Assembly (NCBI GenBank): GCA_035048485.1 | Contig: CM068582.1 | Coordinates: 35,802,096-35,866,095 of the forward strand | Source of the DNA: Pteria penguin | Lineage: Eukaryota; Mollusca; Bivalvia; Pterioida; Pteriidae | Direction of reading: 5' to 3' | DNA: 64,000 nt | Part shown: positions 1 through 36,398 of the stretch, piece by piece | Numbering within the stretch: position 1 is the stretch's first letter | Layout of the letters: every line of letters begins with the position of its first letter | Program-made: the position numbers and the translations under genes | The notes under the pieces: model-generated | Database searches by the model: none | Seen by the model: the letters and a program-made list of their open reading frames with translations, nothing else | Told to the model about the DNA's origin: nothing

Positions 1-242
1 GTACTATCACTGTGTAAAGTTACTTCAGAATTGTACATTGCTAACAGAAGTTTCATCTGAAAACCCGAAATCTATTTGACCTATTCATTTGACCTATTGA
101 CCCCAAACACAATCCCATTCAAGCTGTCTTCATGTACTATCACTGCGTAAAGTATTTTCAACATTAAAGATTCCTATAACTGGTTATCATCTGGAAATCC
201 AAAATCCATTTTTAGTAACAGTGACCTACTTATTTGACCTAC
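1..242. repeat. Diverged tandem duplication, ~132-bp period
   Basis: The block starting at base 1 (GTACTATCACTG, then AAAGT and a TTTGACCTA motif) recurs from 133 with the same order of motifs. The copies are clearly related but diverged. The left end is cut by the window edge, so the array may be longer. No coding potential is seen. Confidence 0.6.
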
Positions 243-1285
243 TAATAACTATTAACATGTTGGCATATACGTTCACATTGGCAATCAGAATTTTGTGTTA
301 AACAAAGCTTAGAAAAGAAATAAATTCACACATGTTTACTGCAGAAATATAAACTAGATAAAACATATTGAACTGCAATTTTATTCTAAATATCATCCTA
401 GTCGGGCGCGACTGACCAATATCATCCATTCTGGACCCAGGTTTCAGAGAAAAAAATCCGTTTGTGTAAGGATAACACATAAGTAACCCGAATGTACGGC
501 TTATGTAAGCATAATAAGGCACATTCCATAGTTCTTCTAATGAGGGGGGGGGGGGGGGGGGCCCGTTTGTGCAAAAGATTAAAAAGAAAAACTTTCATAA
601 GTATATTAAACGAGCAAACCCAATTTCACAAGAGAACGGAATACTTTATTTCTACAAATTTTATATGAAAAAATATCGCTCTTAGTTATCCTAGCATAAA
701 TATCAGAGTACACCCTTGAAGGTCAAATGGACGGTGCCTACATCTAGTGTATCTAGGTCAAACATGTGGGGGAACCAAAATAGAATGTCTTTGAATAGCT
801 TTTAGTCTCACTTTTATTTTTCAGTAAAAGTTGGCAATCAAAATAATTTTTATACTACACTCATAGAAATCTATCAGAACGTGTCAGCGACTTTACACGT
901 GATCATTCGCACTGAATTAAATCCCAATTTTACCATTGGTGTATTAAACCTCTTGAGTGTGGTTTTACTGTACCGCGGTAACGCATGCGACTTTCCTAAA
1001 CTTATATCAGAGGATGGGCCGGCTAGTGCCGGTGCCGGCCCACAATTAATCAATCAATCTAATTACAGTTTGTAAGAAAATGCTTTATGACTGTAGACAC
1101 ATTTTTCAGAGGCCACTTTCATATAACCCTTATACAGATATTTTCAAATAAATGTTAGCAAATCAATCTTGCATTGTTACTGACTATTGATTAATTCAAT
1201 AAAACGACACAAAAATGTGTGGAAATGACTATTTCCAAAAAGACATTTAAAAAACCCCTAAAAACATTTTTTAAAAAGTTATTTC
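243..1285. other. Non-coding stretch with G tract and GC-rich hairpin
   Basis: No supported gene. It holds an uninterrupted run of 18 G at 544-561 and a hairpin at 1015-1042 (9-bp stem TGGGCCGGC / GCCGGCCCA, 10-nt loop). Short ORFs here have no recognisable domain. Confidence 0.5.
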
Positions 1286-1484
1286 GGCACGCCGGTGTTC
1301 TGCCTTTCGGATGAGACAGTAAAACCCGAGGTCCCGTGTCATGGTAGGCGTGGCACGTAAAAGATCCCTCATTGCTTTGGGTCAGTCTGTTGCAAAGGTC
1401 TAAATTTGTATGAACTGCATCAAGCAGATGCCGTCACCATATACGTGAAATAATCGTGGAGTGACGTAAAACAATAATCGCTTT
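1286..1484 (+). mobile_element. SINE (family B), 5'-truncated
   Basis: This matches the body and tail of the full-length family B copy at 30978: the CACCGGTGTTCTG-like start, the CTTTCGGATGAGACAG box, CGTAAAAGATCCCTCA, and the end GAGTGACGTAAAACAATAATC. The tRNA-like head is missing, so this is a truncated copy. Confidence 0.8.
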
Positions 1485-1498
1485 CAACTATTTTTCAG

Positions 1499-1837
1499 TT
1501 ATACCGCGACATAGTTCCAGCACTGAAAAAAGTCAAAACTTTGATTTCAGAAGGGAACCAAAAGCAACAATACATTTCAAGACCACTTCTAGACCACTCT
1601 GATGCGTTCAATTCGATAATATACGCAGCAAGTCTGAAGAAAAAGTTTATTTTAAAGAAAGTATACTTTCTGATGGATCTAGTCAACAGCAGCATGGTGC
1701 GATGGTTTCATGATCTGTGCAGCTGGTCTGAAGAAGTTTGTGGAAGGACGGTACTATCTTGGGTCTTTGTTGTCCCACCAAGGATCCACCCCTCCACAGA
1801 CCTGGTCGAAAACACCAATATTTGTAAAAGAACCTGA
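1499..1837 (+). CDS. Terminal coding exon of an unidentified gene (5' exons outside the window)
   Basis: A good acceptor (polypyrimidine tract then CAG at 1496-1498) opens an uninterrupted 113-codon frame ending in TGA at 1835-1837. The peptide begins LYRDIVPALKKVKTLISEG and contains YISRPLLDHSDAFNSIIYAA and MVRWFHDLCSWSEEV. Its composition is protein-like: alternating hydrophobic and charged residues, low repeat content, aromatic and Cys residues. No in-frame ATG is needed near the start, because the frame is open right up to the acceptor in phase 0. I do not recognise the family. Earlier exons would lie left of the window. An AATAAA occurs at 2163. It could instead be a pseudogene fragment or a chance ORF. 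Confidence 0.45.
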   Translation, partial: LYRDIVPALKKVKTLISEGNQKQQYISRPLLDHSDAFNSIIYAASLKKKFILKKVYFLMDLVNSSMVRWFHDLCSWSEEVCGRTVLSWVFVVPPRIHPSTDLVENTNICKRT

Positions 1838-1968
1838 GAACTTTATAACTACCAAGTTTAATCAAAGTCTTTAACTAATTCTGAAGAAGATCGAAATCCA
1901 TCAAATATTATGATTACAGCTGCACTAATAATATATTCCCTTCCATAGTTTATATCTTTAAAAATGTG

Positions 1969-2000
1969 GAAAAAAAAAGAAAAAGAAAGAAAGAAAGAAA
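1969..2000 (+). repeat. A/G-rich simple repeat (GAAA)n
   Basis: A purine-only tract dominated by GAAA units. Confidence 0.8.
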
Positions 2001-2050
2001 TCTAGCAAATTAATTCTAATTACAATCACTTAAAATACACAAACTCAATT

Positions 2051-2351
2051 TATCACATGTTTTACACTTTATGCAATGAAATATCGCTATGTCATAAATT
2101 AATTTATGACATAGGTGACGTCATAGCATGGAAAATAATTGTGTCAAGCCGGTGTTTGATGAAATAAATACCTTCAAACTGATTGTAAACATGTGATAAA
2201 AAATCTGAAATTAATTTTCATTTCACACGGTATTTTATGAAACTCGTTGTGTGTTTTATATCCCCTCGCCAAGGCTCGTGGATATGGACATGGTTATAAA
2301 ACAAACAAATCTTTTCATAAATACCATATGAAATGAAAATTCATTTCAGAT
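2051..2351. repeat. Cluster of nested palindromes, likely foldback elements
   Basis: Three inverted structures overlap. 2087-2114 is a perfect 28-bp palindrome centred on AATT. 2051-2066 (TATCACATGTTTTACA) pairs with 2185-2199. 2206-2245 pairs with about 2315-2351 as a ~40-bp imperfect inverted repeat (core GAATTTTCATTTCA-like). No ORF is present. It is probably one or two small MITEs; boundaries are uncertain. Confidence 0.55.
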
Positions 2352-2359
2352 CCTATATG

Positions 2360-4230
2360 TATTATAAAGTACCTACTAGGGGTACATGTAGAGTTAAAAT
2401 CATTTGGGCTCCCTAACTCAGGTCCGCCGGACACAACGACCTCTTAAAGGCTTCAAGAGAGTCGCCGGAAATGGCATGCTGTGGTAGGGAGTTCCAGATC
2501 CTTATGGTGTCAGGAAAGAAGGATTGCGGGTATGTGGAGGTTCTGGCATAGGGCACTAGGAATTTCTGGCTGTGTCGCCTTCGCTAGTGTCCTTCGCTCC
2601 TGGAGTGTCTGTCAATGAAGCTTGGTCATCATGGCGGTCATGCTGCTGGTAGTGCGGTAATCCCCCATGACGAACCTGGCTGATCTTCGCTGTACCATCT
2701 CTAATTTGCCGATGTTGCTGGCTGTTTGGGGTCCCAGATGCTGCTGCTATACTCCATGATTGGACGTACCAGAGTGGTATAACACAAGGCCTTGTTGTTG
2801 CTTGGGCACTTGGAGATGTTCCTCTGGAGAAAGGCTCTGGTCGAGTTTGCCTTCTTACATACTTGTCCAATATGTTTATTCCAGTTGAGCTTTTGATGGA
2901 TTGTGACCCCCAGGTACTTTGCTGATTCAACTTCCTCTAGTTGGTGCCCATGGATATTATATGGTGCTCTGGTTGGAGGTCTTTTGTTGCTAATATGCAG
3001 GACTTGGCATTTGGATGGATGGAACTCCATAAGCCAGTCGCTTTCCCACTGCTGCAGAGCATCCAGATCTTCTTGGAGGAGACATGCATCTGTAGGTGAT
3101 GTTATTTCCCTGTACAGGATGCAGTCATCTGCAAACAGTCGCACTGATGAATCGGTCACATATTCTGGCAGGTCATTGATGAATAGCAGGAACAGAAGTG
3201 GACCGAGGACACCCCCCCCCCCTGGGGCACTCCAGACTGGACTGGTGCTGTTCTGGAGGTGCAGCCATCGAGAACCACTCTCTGCTCTCTGCCATGAAGG
3301 AAGTCTTTAATCCATGCGTATGTTTTTCCTCTGATGCCATAGTGGTGGATCTTGTGCAGCAATCTTTGGTGGGGCACTTTATCAAACGCCTTCGAGAAAT
3401 CTAGAAGGATGACATCTGTCTGGCCTCTGTTGTCAATAGTACTGGCTAGATCCTGGAGAGTAATGGCAAGCTGGGTCTCACAGGATCTGCGTTTCCTAAA
3501 ACCATGCTGGGATGTGGTGTCTGTCACAATGTCGCATGATGTTGCTGCAGACAATGTGCTCCATGACCTTGCACGCAACAGATGTCAGCGATACAGGCCT
3601 GTAGTTTGCTGCACAGTTCTTCAGTCCCTTCTTGTAAACTGGAGCTACGTGTGCCTTTTTTCAATCCAATGGCTGTGTACCCTGATTAATGGAGGCCCGA
3701 AAAAGTAATGTGAAGACTGGGGCCAATTTCGTGGAAAAGTCCTTCAGTATTTGAGTTGATATTCCATCAGGGCCTGTTGCTTTGTGGATGTTAAGTCCAG
3801 CTAGTAAATTCTGTACGCCATTATTATCAAAATCTATTTTAGGCATGGGTGTATGTGCTGATGATGTCATGTTCTTGATGGAAGATAAGTCCTCAGAGGA
3901 ATTAAACACCGAAGAAAATTGATCATTAAGAATGTTCGCTTTAGTGGACATTTAGTGTACATTTAGTGGACATTATTGATCATTAAGAATGTTCGCTTTT
4001 ATTGTATAGCTTCATGGTGACTTCTGCCACATAACTGAACCAGTAACTCCTCTTTTTTTTTTTTCTTTCTTTAGTTGTAGGGTCCGAATATGTCAAGCCG
4101 TCACTAGTTTTTATTGGTGCGACGTCTGTACTTTCATTTCTTTTACTTGTGATGAAGGTACAAAATTCCTTGGGATTAGACTGGCACTCAGGTAAAATGA
4201 TGTGTGTAGTGTCATTATAGACACGTTTAC
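2360..4230 (-). pseudogene. Decayed non-LTR retrotransposon (LINE) ORF2 fragment: reverse transcriptase
   Basis: On the minus strand three open blocks encode successive parts of a non-LTR reverse transcriptase. The upstream region has the HKATGPDGI motif (within 3661-3951). The palm has RKRRSCETQLAITLQDLA and LLDFSKAFDKVPHQRLL, then VQSGVPQG (3156-3578). The active-site block has RLFADDCILYR, an FADD box (2701-3159). Peptide similarity continues past 3951 to about 4225 and down to about 2415. The frame breaks between blocks, notably at a C/G homopolymer near 3210, so it is not functional. The endonuclease domain is absent, consistent with 5' truncation. By motif it resembles the jockey/CR1-type LINEs of marine invertebrates; clade assignment is inference. 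Confidence 0.85.
3920..3999. repeat. Short local duplication inside the LINE fragment
   Basis: TGATCATTAAGAATGTTCGC occurs twice, at about 3921 and about 3976, separated by TTTAGTGGACATTTA-type sequence. It is a ~55-bp tandem duplication that disrupts the LINE reading frame. Confidence 0.75.
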
Positions 4231-4475
4231 TTATATATCTAGATCTATATAAATTCTTACGTTTATTTATATATCTAGATCTATATATAAGTCTCTGGTA
4301 ATAATAATAATAATAATAATTTTTTTTTTTGCAACTTTCATGACAAAAGTCAAATGTTACGAACTAATCGATCGGGATCGGATACTTCCTAAATTTTAAA
4401 CCTCGCCAAGAAAGACAACTGATTGGACGCGATGAAGACGTACACATGAGTTTCTGATTTATGTGAATTGATGAT
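4231..4475 (+). promoter_or_regulatory. SF3B4: Candidate SF3B4 promoter / 5' UTR
   Basis: These are the only ~245 bases between the LINE fragment and the SF3B4 start codon, so the core promoter and 5' UTR are inferred to lie here. Two copies of a TATATATCTAGATCTATATA-type motif sit at 4231-4290, followed by (TAA)n and a T run. No clear TATA/initiator arrangement is assignable. Upstream ATGs at 4432, 4446, 4461 and 4471 would create short uORFs if transcription starts before them. The transcription start is unknown. Confidence 0.35.
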
Positions 4476-29827
<25,352 letters not shown>

Positions 29828-30255
29828 TTATTGGAAGAGCAAGTCGAGCTATAAAATCCAAATGAACAAGGATTTTTTGTAATAAAGTGAACTAGCTGAA
29901 GATTTCAATATGGAAAAGGGTAAAATACACATCACTAACAGAGAAATCGCAGTAATGCTTACAAAAAAACTAGGTACATATTTAAAGTACAAATGTACAT
30001 TATTGTCTTTGTGTTTTTCTTGAATTGTAGCAGACATTTCATTGCTGAAGACTCAGTTGGTTTTAAACTGTGACTAGAATGTCACCACTAGTACTTCAGT
30101 CCATTTGCATGATTGAAATATGTTGTTTTGCATTCTTCATGTATCACTCTGCCATGTTTAATTCTAAAAGCACATCATGTATATGTATATGGATGAGAGG
30201 TTTATTGTAATGTGAATTCATCAATTAAATCAATAAAAGAAATGATGGTTCTTCA
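29828..30255 (+). promoter_or_regulatory. SF3B4: SF3B4 3' UTR with two poly(A) signals
   Basis: Canonical AATAAA hexamers occur at 29881-29886 and 30232-30237. The second, 405 bases after the stop, is the likelier main site; the first would give a very short 3' UTR. Confidence 0.6.
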
Positions 30256-30964
30256 CTGTTATTGTTCATCTCTCAGCATCCTTTCAAATTACTTATACAG
30301 GAGTAGATATATGGCCTTCTCTGTTTAACTGTTAACAATTAAGGCTTTTGATGGCTTTTTTCAAATCCAAAATATGCAGGCCTAATTATATGACAGTCTT
30401 CAATGAAAAAGACTTTCATTGCTTATGTTGCAGTTAAAGAGGAAGTTCAGAAAAAAAGAAAAAATATTAAAAAACATTTTCAACTAATAGACTTGTAAAT
30501 CAGTTAGATTATTTGTTTTATATTCTTAATATCTGAGATGTTAAAGCTTCAAAAAAAAATTTCATGCCCCTGTCGGACATGACCAGGGCATTAACTTTTT
30601 GTTTCATCAGTCATTCCACCCTCTGTCCTTCTATCACATAATAAGTTTTCAAATGAGAAATCAAGTACCTTGCATCTTGTCCAAATTAAATTTGGACATA
30701 TGGATACTAATCAAAGAGGAAGATGTCTTTCGATTTTTGGGGTCAGTTGATCTAATATCAAGGACGCTTCTTGTAGTATAAATTGCAATTACTGGTTTCG
30801 GAATGATAACTCAAGTTCCATGCATCCTATCCAAACCAAAATTTGGATTTATGGATACTTGACAAAAGGGGAAGATGTCTATTTTTGTTCTTTAGATGTT
30901 AACTGGAAGTTTCTTGCACCATACTTAAAGCAAATTTGGATATACATTGTATATCGATGCTAAT
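30256..30964. other. Intergenic stretch without recognised feature
   Basis: No gene. Some decayed repeat phrases (CATACATCC/CATGCATCC and CAAATTNAATTTGGA) occur. Confidence 0.4.
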
Positions 30965-31263
30965 TAAAAGGAATATGAAGCCGGTGTGGCCTAGTGGATA
31001 AGGTGCTCGGCTCGTGATCGAGAGGTCGCCGGTTCGACTCCCGCCCGGGGCACACCGGTGTTCTGTCTTTCGGATGAGACAGTAAAAACCGAGGTCCCGT
31101 GTCACGGTAGGCGTGGCACGTAAAAGATCCCTCACTGCTTCGGGTGGGTCCGTTGCAAAGGTCTAAATTTGTATGCAATGCATCAGGCAGATGCTGTCAC
31201 CATATACGTGAAATAATCGTGGAGTGACGTAAAACAATAATCAAACAAAATAAAAGGAATATG
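30965..31263 (+). mobile_element. SINE (family B), full length, 13-bp target duplication
   Basis: The element spans 30978-31250. The tRNA-like head has TGGCCTAGTGG (A box) and GGTTCGACTCC (B box), then the body CACCGGTGTTCTGTCTTTCG and tail GTGGAGTGACGTAAAACAAT. TAAAAGGAATATG at 30965-30977 is repeated exactly at 31251-31263. This copy defines the family for the fragments elsewhere in the window. Confidence 0.93.
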
Positions 31264-31269
31264 CCTATT

Positions 31270-31960
31270 GTTATACCCCTGTCTGTCTGTCTGTCTGTCT
31301 GATTAAGAAGTTCTGAAAGCAGATTCCTCTTAGAGTATAAGGGATGGGGCTTTCATATTTCACACACATATTCACCATAACAAGTACTACATTTTGATAC
31401 TATGACATTTGACGTAGTGACCTTGAACTTTGGTCCTGTAATTATATTTTGTTTAAGAAGTTCTGTAAGCAGATCTCTCTTACAGTATAAGGGATAGGGC
31501 TTTCATATTTCACAAACACATTCACCATAACAAGTACTACATTCTGATACTATGACTTTTTACCTAGTTACTTTGAGCTTTGGTGTTGAATTAATGATTT
31601 GTTTAATAAGTTCTGTAAGCAGATATCTCTTACAGTATAAAGAACTGGGCTTTCATATTTCACACACACTTCACCTTAACAAGTTCTACATTTTGATACC
31701 AAGTCATTTGACCTAGTGACTTCGACTTTTGACCTTGTAATAATAATTTGGTGAAGAAAGCAGGATTCTCTTAAATTTATAGTGTAGGAGACAGGGGTTT
31801 GATATTTTTTTTCATTGATTATACTTCTTGAATAGTAAGGGTTACAGTTTTAAAATACAGTACAAATGTATATCATTACCTTGATCTAGACTCACTGTTA
31901 ATTTATGAAAAAAGTTTTGTTAATTAATTTTGCTTCCACTGAGGTATTTGTCCAAAAAAA
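31270..31960 (+). repeat. Pearl-like array (family D), ~150-bp period
   Basis: A (CTGT)n tract at 31278-31302 is followed by units starting AAGTTCTG(A/T)AAGCAGAT at 31307, 31457 and 31608. Each contains GGGCTTTCATATTTCACA, CATAACAAGTACTAC and GACCTAGT. The same core occurs at 55300-55650. Confidence 0.7.
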
Positions 31961-33147
31961 AAGATTGGAATTATTGATTTCCAGATGATTAATCAATACC
32001 ATACATCCAACCATATATAGATGTATTGACTCTTATCAAAATGGAAGGATGCCTATTGCTTTGGAGGTCAATTTCATGCATCCAACCATATATGAATGTA
32101 TTAAATTTTATCAAAAAGGAGGATACCTATTGATTTGGAAGTCAAAGGGTCAAAGGTCAAGGTTACTACTGGTAGTATCATTTAGGATTTATGATCAATG
32201 AAACTTATTTAAAAATTAGCTAGGAAAGCTTGTTGCTGCTATGAATTAAGGCCGCAGCAGGTGCTTCTCTTATACAAAATGCTCTTCTTACTAGTAATTC
32301 CCCATGTTGGAACTTTGACAATACATGCATACTGTATATATGTAATGGTTTAAATCAGAAGAGTTGATACATCCTCGGTCGTTTGTTACCTTTCATAAAC
32401 AGTTGATAGAGCGCTTTCCCTCTTGACACTTTACAATGAGAACGTAACTACAGTGATGCCTCTTTTGTTGGACATAATATGGGCTAGCTGTGTTTGCATT
32501 CTCAAAGTTTAAGAAGAGATATGATCAATTTACTCTGTATCTAAGTGCCTATCGTCTTGTAAAATTACAGATCTTTCAACTTCGTCTTAGTGTTTGTCAA
32601 GCGAAGATTAAAATGTTAAGAATTTAGTGAGTTACTGCGCAGCGTTTAAGCCTTTTCAGCCACCAAGCCACTTCATCCTCTGCTTTCCAATTTCCGTAAG
32701 AGAAATGATCAGATCTGCTAGTAAATTTGAAAACATATAAAATTCTAGACATAGATAAATACCTTGTGGTAATAAAATACGATACGATAATTCATTCTCT
32801 GTTGTGATGTTAGCTATGGCGCTTCCTTTAAAGTTTTACTTGTAAGTGATTTTGCACATTTTATAAAAGGACTTTTCACTTTAGGACTCGTTCACTCATA
32901 CCGTGGTCTCCGTGTTTTCCAACATCACATGAAACTCATACATGTATCCCCATTGAGTTGTCATTTTAGGAATTTTGAATTCCGTTTAACAATTTGATAT
33001 GCATCTCTAAGATTAACGAATTTTCAAAGGTGACATACTCAGTTATAGAGAATGCCAAAATAATGACAAATAGCAATGGATATCCAAATTGCTATTAAGC
33101 AGAATGCTCAAGAAGATGTGACTGGTTCATCAACTTTATAATATAAA
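31961..33147. other. Intergenic stretch
   Basis: No gene. A phrase containing CATCCAACCATATAT repeats at about 32007 and 32080; the rest is unremarkable. Confidence 0.4.
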
Positions 33148-33903
33148 TTAATTATACGCTCTAATAAGCCGGTGTGGCCTAGAGGATAAGGTGCTCGGCT
33201 CGTGATCGAGAGGTCCCGGGTTCGATTCCCGCCCTGGGCACACCGGTGTTCTGTCTTTCGGATGAGACAGTAAAAACCGAGGTCGTGTGTCACGGTAGGC
33301 ATGGCACGTAAAAGATCCCTCACTGCTTCTGGTGAGTCCGATGCAAAGGTCTAAATTTGTTTGCAGTGCATCAGGCAGATGCCGTCACCATATGGTCAAA
33401 GAAAGGTAATTAACGAGAGCCGTGATTGGCTGATGTGGTGTAGGGAGAGAGGGACTACTATTTCAATGTATCAGGAGCTGTGATTGGATGAAATTATTTG
33501 ATTTATGTATAAATAAAGATTGATTCTGCCGTAAAATCATGAATTTTTATCTCATTTCGCTAATGTAAAGATTTAATGACCTAAAAAGGGGTGGTTGTTT
33601 ACATTTGAATTTTGGCCAATTTTGGGGGGTATCCCCCTTCCAGCATGATTTTCTCGAAATTAAGGTGGATAACCTATGGTAAACAGTTAAAATTCTGATA
33701 GAGGAGGGTCTGACAAACATTTTGATATGTGGATTATATATAGCTAAAATGTAGGATGTTGTGTAAATCTTGCTGGAAGTTCGGTAATTTAACATGGGAC
33801 CCTAAGCGAAATGGAATTACTATGCTTTGACCATATACGTGAAATAATCGTGGAGTGACGTAAAACAATAATCAATCAATCAGTTAATTATACCCTCTAA
33901 TAA
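33148..33903 (+). mobile_element. SINE (family B) split by a nested insertion, 20-bp target duplication
   Basis: The head and body lie at 33168-33392 (A box TGGCCTAGAGG, B box GGTTCGATTCC), and the 3' end ACGTGAAATAATCG-GAGTGACGTAAAAC at 33836-33883. The outer flanks TTAATTATACGCTCTAATAA (33148-33167) and its one-mismatch copy at 33884-33903 show both parts came from one SINE insertion. A second element interrupts it just before ATACGTG. Confidence 0.92.
33393..33833. mobile_element. Nested MITE with TGGTCAAAG termini inside the SINE
   Basis: The insertion begins TGGTCAAAGAAAGGTAATT and ends AATTACTATGCTTTGACCA, imperfect inverted repeats of ~19 bp. With TA as target (33391-33392 and 33834-33835) the SINE consensus CCATATACG is restored exactly. 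ATAT as a 4-bp target with GGTC ends is equally compatible. About 441 bp, no ORF of note. Confidence 0.85.
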
Positions 33904-34068
33904 ATATCATCCTGGAGAATGTATGTAAGTCACATTTTTCAAAACTGATGTTCAGTTTTCGAACCAGCGACATTACTCACCATCAATAAAATTACTATCT
34001 GATTTTAAAAAATGCTCTCCTTCAAACACTCCCATAGTTGAGAATTGTAATAATAAATCTGAAGAATC

Positions 34069-34968
34069 TAGTGGCGTATCCAGATTTTGGGGCTGTCGCG
34101 AAGTCAGGCCAGGGGTCTGAGAACCGCATAAACCCCTAGCAGATTCACAGCACAGCTGTGAAGGGACTAGGGGGGGGGGGAGACTAGCTAGATCCTGCAG
34201 CACCGCAGCTGCCGTGTAATCGAAGGTTTTTGTGATGTTAATCATGTCTTTTCCATACCTCCTTATTCTTCTTGTACATGTGGTGGATTTTGTCGTACAG
34301 CTCAATCAGATCTCATCTGATGATAAAGCTGATGCAGTTAAGCAAAGTCCTCCATCATCTCTACCCATGTACATTACCTCTAGTCGATAGTACTTAAAGA
34401 AGCATTCATAGATTGGTAGAGTTTTGAAAAATGGAATGCGACCTGCCATGAATGCTTTTCAGTCAGAAAAGGGTGGGAATTGAAGGCCTAAACCTAGTTA
34501 AAATAGTCCGGATATGTTGTTTTGTTTGTTCATTTTATTTTATTTTTTATCTATTTATTTAGTTTTGAGGAAGAAAGGGGAGTTTGGTATCTCTGTTTTT
34601 CTTATTTTGTTTATATTTTTGTTGTTGTTGGATTGATGTGATTATTGCAATTTCGCCATTTTTAAATTGTAGCTAATACTTTAAACTTTAAACTTTAAAT
34701 ATGATGCCTTATTTGCGAAAAATAGCAATCGTCTATTTCTATGGTAATGCTCAGTAAGAAAAATACCCCCCTCTCCCATTCGGAAATAACATACAAATGA
34801 TAGGAGAAAAATAAAGGTTTATCAACGGTGTTTTAACACGTTCTAAAGTAGATTTCGATAGTAACTGTTATAAATATACAAATATTTTGCGACATCTTTG
34901 AATTATGTCTTAAGTTTGAAACCCCCTGCACCCTCACCACCACTTCTGATTTGCCGCCTATGCCACTG
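34069..34968. mobile_element. Possible hAT-like element
   Basis: TAGTGGCGTATCCAG at the left and TATGCCACTG at the right (reverse complement CAGTGGCATA) resemble hAT termini. The 8-bp flanks do not match, so the ends may belong to two degraded elements. A minus-strand peptide-like segment at about 34200-34310 may be a decayed coding remnant. Confidence 0.35.
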
Positions 34969-34976
34969 ATTTAAAA

Positions 34977-36398
34977 CCATGAACTAGCATGGGCATCCAT
35001 TGTTAAAGGCATTGCTTTACATACCCTTCAAGTATAGCAGATTCTGAACTCGATTTTCTGTAATTTATCATATATACTTAATGTAGTATCCATGTCCCGG
35101 CCGCCCTCTACAGATCGGTGTAATTTATAATTTGAAAGGGGAAAGATAGGAAATATTTCTCACGGAAATTGGTTTCCATCATATAAATTTCGCTTTTGGA
35201 ACGGAAATCCATCTCTGCTTGCTGTTTTATTTGCTTGAAAAATAGCACGCGGAATGAGATTCTAAAATGTAAGTAAGATACTAACTACATGTAGTCTAGA
35301 GCAGCATATTGTACTAGACCTTGACACACACCGTAACATCTAAGCAGCTAAGCGGCACTATATGGGCCCAACAGAATATCGATTGCATAGCTAAATTCAT
35401 AAATATAAACAGTTTCAATACATCAAGCAATCGGTTTGTGATATAATACTCACCGTGAAAGAATGGTGAATTTAAGAATTTTGAAAAAAAAAAAAGACAA
35501 ATCAATCAAATTCCAAAGCCACTATCTAGATCTAGATCTAATTACGATTCTTGCATTCATCATTAATTTGAATAACAGTTTTAGCAAATCTTTATCAATT
35601 TATCTGCAAAAACAGAATCTAGACAAAATGTTATTACTGAAAAGGAAGGAAATAAAACAGAGAACAGCTTAACAAGTGTATAGTCTTGCGTCGATCTATA
35701 TCTATTTAAAACACGATGAATCCTTCTTTCGCAAGTTACGTGTATGAACACATGCTACACTTGAAATGACTTTTATCAGGTGTACTTCATTGCTTCTGAT
35801 TGTGTGTACAAAGAAACTCGACACACGTTCTCTTTTATACGTCCTTAGTACACATTACAAATGATAACTCTAAAATGTAAGTACAAGACCATAATATTGA
35901 TGAATAACCGCGAGATATATGGGCTCTACTCTTGTGTACTTATTAATCATGTACAGTCCATTATGTTTCAAGGGTAGGGTAGGTTCGGGGAGTTAAATAT
36001 AAACTAATTATGCCCTCTTAATATCCATTTTTACTTCATATTAATCTAAAGAAAAAATATTTATACATAATTATGTAAACTAGCAAACAGATATTAAAAT
36101 ATGTACGATTTCTTTACTAATATGAGTGAGTTAATATCCCCATTGGGCGATTCCAATCAGTAGCAAATCTGTACTTCAGTCGGATTCAGGTTCTCCATGT
36201 GGATACGACCTTGTTCAGTTTGAGGTAATTTATAACTTATCTGTTACCTACAATATATAAGTCTATATGTCAACGGAAAGTTTGTCCAATTGTCCATGAA
36301 ATGAAAGATATCTTGTGTAATTCTGTAACAGCATTTTTGTTTTCTTTTATCTTATTTTGCGTATTGTGTATCATATGATATTGTAAGTTTCATATTCC
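34977..36398. other. Intergenic stretch without recognised feature
   Basis: AT-rich sequence without supported genes or clear repeats. Confidence 0.4.

Noticed and set aside
30899..31178. Minus-strand ORFs over the family B SINEs (also 33108-33323)
   Set aside because: The same peptide appears wherever the SINE occurs; it is antisense reading of a tRNA-derived repeat.
34069..34968. Firm hAT element call
   Set aside because: Ends resemble hAT termini, but the 8-bp flanks do not match; kept only as a low-confidence candidate.
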